64,000 bases of DNA from Phlegmacium glaucopus (taxonomy: Eukaryota; Basidiomycota; Agaricomycetes; Agaricales; Cortinariaceae), in assembly GCA_015039465.1 (NCBI GenBank), contig MU130695.1, forward strand, positions 707,394 to 771,393, read 5' to 3'. How positions within the stretch are numbered: position 1 is the stretch's first letter; each line of letters opens with the position of its first letter. The notes below the pieces were generated by a model. That model worked only from the letters and a program-made list of their open reading frames with translations, was not told the DNA's origin and searched no databases. Made by a program: the position numbers and the translations under genes. Shown in pieces: positions 57,541-64,000 of this stretch.

Positions 57541-57784
57541 CACAACCTATAGGGCCAGAGGGTTATCTCGTGGAGAAGTCCCAGTTCATGTGGTTCAGAA
57601 GCAGGAGCAAAGCAGGAGGCGGTCATCTTCTGCGTTTGGTCATGGCTTCTTTGTCTTCTAAACCAAACAACATCCCCTTTTATCTTTGAAAGCCTCTGTT
57701 CCAAGACTTATGAGACAAATTTGAAAATGAAACGATAAAGGCGTCGAGAGTCCTTTCATGTCTATTTCCTACTGAGCTGAAGAT

Positions 57785-58891
57785 TTATCTAGTCAGGAGA
57801 TCGACTGCCTCAGCATATCTTTCTCGAGTGCCTTTCACAATTTCCTCGTCAATAAACCATCCCTGTCCCTCTTTCCCAACAGGACCACTTTCCAATCCTT
57901 TCTGGAATCCAGCGCTTACCAAGCAATCTCGAACATACTGCTTGTCAAAACTGGGCTGAGCCTTTCCAGGTGCGTAGCCCTCAAGCGGCCAGTATCTTGA
58001 CGAGTCGGGAGTGAGGAGCTCATCAATCAAGATGAGTTCTTTTTTCGGGCCATTAGGCACGAGTCCAAATTCAAATTTTGTATCTGCAAGAATTACACCC
58101 CGAGTTTGGGCGTAATCTGCTGCTTCCTCGTATAACTTCAGTGCCGTTGAAGATATCTTGTCGTAGAGTTCTTGACCGATGAGTTTGGCAGCTAAAAAAA
58201 AAAAGAAGTTCGTTTAGAAAAAGATAGAGGACATGGATGTCAGCAGATCCGTTTACCTTGTTCAGGTGATATGTTTTCATCGTGGGCACCCTGTTCTGCT
58301 TTCGTAGATGGCGTAAAAAGAGGCTTTGCGAGTTTCTGTCCCTCTAAAAGGCCTGCTGGCACAGGAATACTATGCACCGTTCCACTTTTTTTATATTCAG
58401 ACCACGCAGAACCTAGGAAAATTTCAACGAAATTCATGATTTTAGAACACGAAAAAAAGGCGCACCAGCTAGATAACCACGCACAATGGCCTCTAGAGGA
58501 ATGACTTCTGCTTTTCGAACAAGCATCGATCTTCCATCTAACTGGTCTTTATATTTTCGAACCTCTTCTGGCATCTCGTCAATATTTGCTGTTACGAAAT
58601 GGTTTGGAATGACATGGTGAAGTTTGTTAAACCAAAAGAGCGATATTTCTGTGAGAAGTTTCCCCTTCTCTGGGATACCCTGAAAAGACGGTACAAAAAA
58701 CTCGATGTTACTGTCAATTTGCACGGGCGAGATAATATACTCACGTTTTGGAGAATGACATCGTATACAGATATTCTGTCGGATGCGACAAATAGCAGGT
58801 GGTCCGGAGAAGATGTGCGGTAGATGTCTCGAACCTTTCCCTTGGAGATGAGTGTCAGATCTGGTAGACTTGAATTTATAAGAGCCGTCAT
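57785..58891 (-). CDS. ADE1: SAICAR synthetase (phosphoribosylaminoimidazole-succinocarboxamide synthase)
   Basis: The start is MTALINSSLPDLTLISKGKV then RDIYRTSS, the typical ATP-binding beginning of PurC. Then come LLFVASDRISVYDVILQN, RSMLVRKAEVIPLEAIVRGY, STKAEQGAHDENIS and, in the last exon, LILIDELLTPDSSRYWPLEG. Four exons separated by short introns. It ligates aspartate to CAIR in de novo purine synthesis. The fungal type is monofunctional, as here. The frame is intact and length is normal. Confidence 0.93.
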
Positions 58892-59098
58892 TTTTTTCCG
58901 ACAATACCTCTGCGTCGTTGCTTGTAGTACGAGATTAAGATTGCAATCATCATTGCAAACAAGACTGGAAGGGGAAATAGATAAGATTCTGATTTGATAA
59001 GATAAGATTGAGCTTCAGATATTATTTCTAGTAAATAATAATATTTTGTATAAATCCGCACATAGATAGGTAGGACATAAACCACAAAAAGAGCCTTC

Positions 59099-61883
59099 TC
59101 ATTCTCCACTTCCAGCACGAGGACTCTCGACAACCTTCGACGATCTCATAGTATGCGGATTCGGACTCTCCGGTTCATCGCGATATTTCGGTGACAGCGC
59201 AGCGGAAGGCTCATCATCATCCAAGAAGCCTGAATGAAATCCAAGCCCAGCAGCATTGTTAGAAGTAACAGCCGCCGAACGTGCAGGGAGGTCTTCGGTG
59301 GATGCTTCTTCAAATTCATCGTCATACACTCCTGCTGTACGAGGCCTGCCAGTACCAGGGACACGAGTCTGGCCGACATCGTCCATGTGGATATCATTAG
59401 CAGCCAGGGATGTGTACTCTGCGAGCCGTTTTTGGGACACGCGTCGTCTCCAGAAGTACACCAATGCTGCGATGAGGAAGATGGAGGCAGCACCTAAGCC
59501 AGCGAAGAACCATCTCTGAGCGGAAACGAGAGTTGCCATGTGTGAATACCAAGCATCGCTGGGACTGTCGTTGTCTGGTAATGGACTTGGGTTTTTACCA
59601 CTCGGTTGAGGAGACATAGCGGAACCATGGTCAGCTGGGAGGTGGTCTGTTGGTTTGGAATGTGTTGTTGTTGCGGTCAAGTCGGGGTCGTTAAGTACAG
59701 GGCGAGGAGGTATATCGGATGGGGGTAGGGCGTTGTCAATGACTGGTTGCCAGTATTTCGTGGCTTTGGAAGCATCAATGGCAGAACCCCAGAGAGCCAT
59801 GTTCCATCCCAAGAACAAACCTTTATTTTCGTTATCCTGATCAGATACTCTGATAGTCCAATTCCCGATGGGATTTTCTCCCCTGCATCAAGCAAGATCT
59901 AGCTTAGAAGACGTTGATACCACCAAATCGTAGACGTACCAATGTTTGACAGTCATGAACCTCCATCCAGGAAACCCAGTCTTTGCATCATCATGCTTAC
60001 GTGTTTGGGCAAGAACACTCTTAATACCGATGGGACTGATGAACTCAACCTCCACATCTCCACGTCTTGTGTGATTGATCCAAACCCGAACTTCAATGTG
60101 CTCCAACGTTTCAAAGTTGTTGGCAAGCATCATTTCCTTCGTGATCTCGATTGTATGTTCATTACCGTCTGGACCGATCGGCTCACCGCCCTCATACTCA
60201 TATTTATTCAGATACCTTCCGCCTCCTAATTGCGTAGCATTGGTAATAATCCAGGCTTGTGGCTTTACAAGTTTCCAGGTCTTCGCGGCGCTAACGTAGG
60301 CGAAGGCGTCCAAGGCGCCATAACCATACTTGTTGCTGAATAACCGTCCGGACGCAGTGCGCTCCCAGTCAGGATCATGTGGGTTGATCACTCGGGCGGT
60401 TTGAACACAAAGATGTTGAACATCACGCCAGGTCAAGTCTGGTCTAAGTTACAAGCGAACTTTCAGAAAGCGCCCATGAAACATCAGACAAACTAACCGT
60501 GCTTGCAATGCAAGTGCAAAAACACCGACGGCATTCGGTGCAGCAGCTGAGGTTCCTCCATGCGTGCGAGAGCACTTGTCTTTCCCTCGATCCGTAGTGA
60601 CCTACCAGAGTGGTCAGGTTCGCAAAAACCATTCGACGGCCAATGTTACGCACAATGTGTTTTCCGCTCCCAGAACTGTACGCCACGATCATGTTGGCTG
60701 CGCAGGCTTCCGAGTAGGTCGGGTGAAGGCCTTTGTAGTCGACTGCACCAACTGTTACAGAGTAGATACTATTCGTGTAACCATCGAAATTGCACTGGTC
60801 TTCCTGCCTTCCACCATTGCCGGTAGCAAAAACAAATAAAGATCCCTTGCCATCTCGCCCGTTGTTGATGCCTTCTGCAAAGGCTTTCCTGATAAGATAA
60901 CTAGGACCACCCATAGTCTTGCCATTGTCTCGCGGTCCCCAGCTGCAGCTATAAATGCCAACCTTTTTGTAACCGTAATTAAGTGCAAGGGCCTCGTCGA
61001 CAGTGGTGATACGACCACCTAAAATACGGACACCAGCAGCTGTTGAATCGTATGCAATGCCAACGCCGCATATATTATTTTTCCTAGCTGCCACTTGGCC
61101 CGCACACCTAGTACCATGGTGATCGCGCGCGCCCGTAGGTTTGGGTAGCTTGACGTGATCGTTGAAGTCATAAGAGTTCTCGGCATCCTAGAACAAGCTC
61201 GGGTCAGAAAAAATGTATCGCTGGAAAAGAAAATGCACAATGCGCACAAAAGCATCCTTCAAATCTTCGGCCTCGTTGTCCAGACCATCATCAAGATAGG
61301 AAACCAGGACACCCTTGCCACTGAGGCCCATATCCCATACAGGCGTGGTATTCATCATATGTTCCGGGTATTCGTCGTTAACTAGATGCCACTGTTCTTT
61401 GAACAATGGATCTTTCAAATGTAACCGGTCCACGACTCCCTGAGCTGTCTCTGGCGAAGCAACAGGGGGCGGTGGGGCGCGCTTTGCGAGCTCTTGCAAA
61501 ACTTGTCGTTTAAGGAAAGTCACGGAAGAAACCACCCTTTTGGAAAGCAAGGTCTCTTCAGACCGGGATGATAGATGTGAGCTTGCTTGAACCTGCAACC
61601 TCTCGAAAGTGGATAGGACCAGGTCGACAGATTCTTCCCGCTTGTCTAACCCTGTAGGCTTCTCTGCTCGCACTAGCCAAGTATCTCGGAATGCTCCAAC
61701 TTGTTCCACCACCTCAACGCCTAAAGTTGTCGTAACTTCGTCCAATGATGCGCCGAAAGATAGGCCAGGAAAATATTCCAATGCATAGTAGTTATGGGTA
61801 TCATAAGTCCTTTTTGAGGGCGTCGATACGACCCCGATTGCAGAGAAGGATATTAGTGCTAGCAGGGACCATGAAAAAATCAT
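59099..61883 (-). CDS. KEX2: Kexin, subtilisin-like proprotein convertase
   Basis: Start at the ATG of MIFSWSLLALISFSAIGVVS, a signal peptide. An in-frame ATG at 61,991 would place extra residues before it. A propeptide follows, ending near QVLQELAKRAPPPPV with a KR cleavage site. Catalytic residues are Asp in VSYLDDGLD, His in DHHGTRCAGQVAA, Asn in SCSWGPRDNGKTM and Ser in HGGTSAAAPNAVG. The P domain (VWINHTRRGDVEVEFISPIG, then GENPIGNWTIRVSD) comes next, then a Ser/Pro linker, one membrane span WFFAGLGAASIFLIAALVYF and an acidic cytosolic tail. It cleaves after dibasic sites in the late Golgi. Complete with several introns. Confidence 0.93.
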
Positions 61884-62253
61884 CCTGCCCAGCAGAGAGT
61901 TATGGAAAGAAGCTCTGACTGTCGACGTGGTAGAAAGGATCTCAAACCGGATGTGGTTTCCAGGGATGGCGACCGCCTGTGCTCCGATCATGAGTCAGCT
62001 GATAGCAAATAATAGATCCTTACTATATTAAGGGAGTAATTATTCAAGGTTTGACTAGTAAATAATACTCGGGATAATTGGTAGTAAGGAAAATAATCAT
62101 ACGCAAGTTCGAACGATAGAAAAAACTGGTTGCGCCGCTGTCTAAGTCTGAGCCATATCGCATCTTCACCCCGGTCTGAAGGTGACCGTGTGACTCCTGT
62201 AGAATCCAATTCAAGCACCACAAAGATCATCATGACTACGATGATGATGGCAA

Positions 62254-63257
62254 TTAAAAAGTATGGAGACGATGCAAACTCGGAATGGTTTCTGCGACTT
62301 TACAGTAGTTTGGTCCTTCTTTTGAATCAAAGCACGGGAGATTCATGCTGAACCTGTGATGATGTTTGATTCGGATCTGACGCAGACATAGTTGAAAATA
62401 CGACGGCTCGGTAATATTGACCAGCGGTGGGATTCCAGGGATCTTCGATACTCTGAACCTCCCCCCGTCTTCGCAAACCCTGTTCAGACGACCAAAATCT
62501 TTCTTCCAAGAGTCCATAGTCTCTATTTGCAGCCTGAAAAGATCAATGTTTTCGTTTGAGTTCCAGGGCTTGTCCAGTATCTTTTTGATCTCTTCCATTT
62601 CTTCGTCAACACCATAACTCAGCTGAACGAAAGAGGTATGCGGGTCGCTGGATAAGAATTTTTTCACTAGCTGTCGAGGAGACGGTCGCCTTCGGGCCCC
62701 CGATGAAGGCATACAGACACAGCATGATGAAGTATGTTCCATAATTAGTACCTCCTTAAATGTTGTGGCGAGATCAGGCTGTAAACGAAGAAATATCTCT
62801 TGGACAATGTCGCCGAGCGTGAGGTCCCAGCTGACACCTTTCTTGACTCGCAATATATTTCGAATGGGAACTTGCTTGGGCTTACAAAGAGGCCGTGAAT
62901 CCGTAGTAGGATCTGAGTATTTGTATCATATATGAATTTTGAAATGCACAATAAAATTATTACATACCGACGTTGACTCAGGCCTCGGGTTATCCAAATG
63001 ACTCTTTTCTGAAAACCCAAAAATATTTGATTCATCAAATATCGAATCAGGAGATGGAGGGTCAAATTCGGAGCATGATTCAGAGGCAAGATCAGATTCA
63101 TTGCTACTAAATGATTCTAAAATCGTGAAAAAACCAGTGAGCATGATCAACAGAGATGGTGATAATACAGTACACCAGAGCACTACCAACCTTCCAGATG
63201 CTCCTCGACAACTTGAAGCAACGTAGCCTTTGAGTCTAACAACGGCATAAGGGCCAT
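62254..63257 (-). CDS. Hypothetical protein gene, exon structure unresolved
   Basis: A start at 63,257 (MALMPLLDSKATLLQVVEEH) and an acidic second exon (SSNESDLASESCSEFDPPSP) can be spliced. The long third part (62,853-62,254), with VKKGVSWDLTLGDIVQEIFL and EEMEEIKKILDKPWNSNENI, is in a phase I could not join to the second exon through the obvious GT-AG intron. Either an unseen intron or a frameshift is involved. The parts read like one gene on the minus strand upstream of KEX2. I do not recognise a domain. Confidence 0.35.
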
Positions 63258-64000
63258 CCGTCTCGCCCTTAGGCGGAGGGTAAAGAATATGTTCAAGATG
63301 CTACGGCGCCTCGAGAAATGATGGTACCAATGCCTTCGTCGCCAGAGATATTTCGCCTTTCATGGGTTCAATTTGCTCAGCTGTGTCAGACAAATGATAA
63401 CGAAAATGATAAAGTGGAGCAAGAATTTTTTCGTCAGAACATAGTCGCCTCTGGGGTTTGGGATGAAAGGAAACCGTCATCTTTCACATACCAACAGGAT
63501 TATGTGCCATGTGTATGAAGTGTCTACTTCAATCCCATAATTTCCCTTTGTTAGCGCCATGTAGGTCGACAAAGACTCGGGGGTTGACAAGGAAGTTCAT
63601 AACCATTGATCCGCCGAACGGATCACCGCGATTCAAAGAGCGCTCATTTCGGTGAACTTGGCTTGAGAAAAGGCGTCCTCATTGTATGGCGGCCCTCCTC
63701 GTTCACCAAACATGGTCCTCCCCGCGTTCTATGTGTATCCGAACCGCACTGCGTTTTTATTCGACTCAGAAAGACCATTTTAGTAACCCTAATTCCGCGA
63801 CCTTTTGGGCATCAGCAAAAACGCCTCAGGAAATACCAAAGTCCGGAGGATTGCCAGAAGTGGGTCTAAAGTCACTTGGATATCTTATGAATATAACTGA
63901 GGACCTAATATGGATTCACATAGGTCATTGTCACAGGTCAGTACGCTACGAGAAGGCGTTGGGGGGAAAACCACACAGTAATGCATCAGAGAAAAGATTA
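63258..64000. other. Window end, nothing recognised
   Basis: Short open stretches only, without recognisable motifs or consistent exon series on either strand. Confidence 0.4.

Noticed and set aside
59234..59519. Plus-strand open stretches opposite the KEX2 tail
   Set aside because: They are shadows of the GC-rich kexin coding sequence and have no motifs of their own.

Overview
The window looks like nuclear DNA of a basidiomycete fungus, most likely an agaricomycete. Genes carry many introns of about 46-62 nt. The gene set fits as well: a kexin protease, a Sds3-like co-repressor subunit, a DH-PH-FYVE GEF, a microsomal P450 and an NB-ARC/TPR NLR-like protein. The transposable elements are Helitron, copia and hAT-type MITEs. 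Assignments rest on motifs and hand translation; no database search was possible.

Layout. 1-8.5 kb: a decayed Helitron Rep/helicase gene, followed by a chimeric duplication that joins a fragment of the F-box gene at 21.4-23.2 kb to a fragment of the fucosyltransferase-like gene at 13.5-15.5 kb. 8.9-31.2 kb: a gene-rich stretch with a single-PAH (Sin3-like) mini-gene, a C2H2 zinc-finger protein, a type II membrane fucosyltransferase-like protein, an HDDC2-type HD 5'-deoxynucleotidase, ADE16/17, the F-box protein, an aquaporin relic, HEM13 divergent from a T4-Rnl1-like RNA ligase, and an NB-ARC/TPR protein with tandemly duplicated exons. 31.2-45 kb: a gene-free, CpG-depleted nest of transposons and repeats. 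45.4-63.3 kb: a second gene-rich stretch with a P450, a Sds3-like protein, a small coiled-coil protein, a MetX-like alpha/beta hydrolase, Zim17, an FGD-like RhoGEF, ADE1, KEX2 and an unresolved gene.

The most unusual observation is in the repeat nest. The block at about 33,851-36,384 reads as the base-by-base complement, not the reverse complement, of natural sequence. A 0.9 kb part of it pairs in parallel with the repeat directly to its left. The block contains only two GpC dinucleotides but many CpG, the opposite of its flanks. I know of no biological process that does this. A sequence-processing error (complemented but not reversed) is the leading explanation, and the raw reads should be checked.

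Two purine-biosynthesis enzymes (ADE1 and ADE16/17) and a nucleotide-salvage phosphatase lie in the window, as do two proteins tied to the Sin3 co-repressor (a PAH mini-protein and a Sds3-like subunit). Nothing in the sequence shows that either group is a functional cluster.
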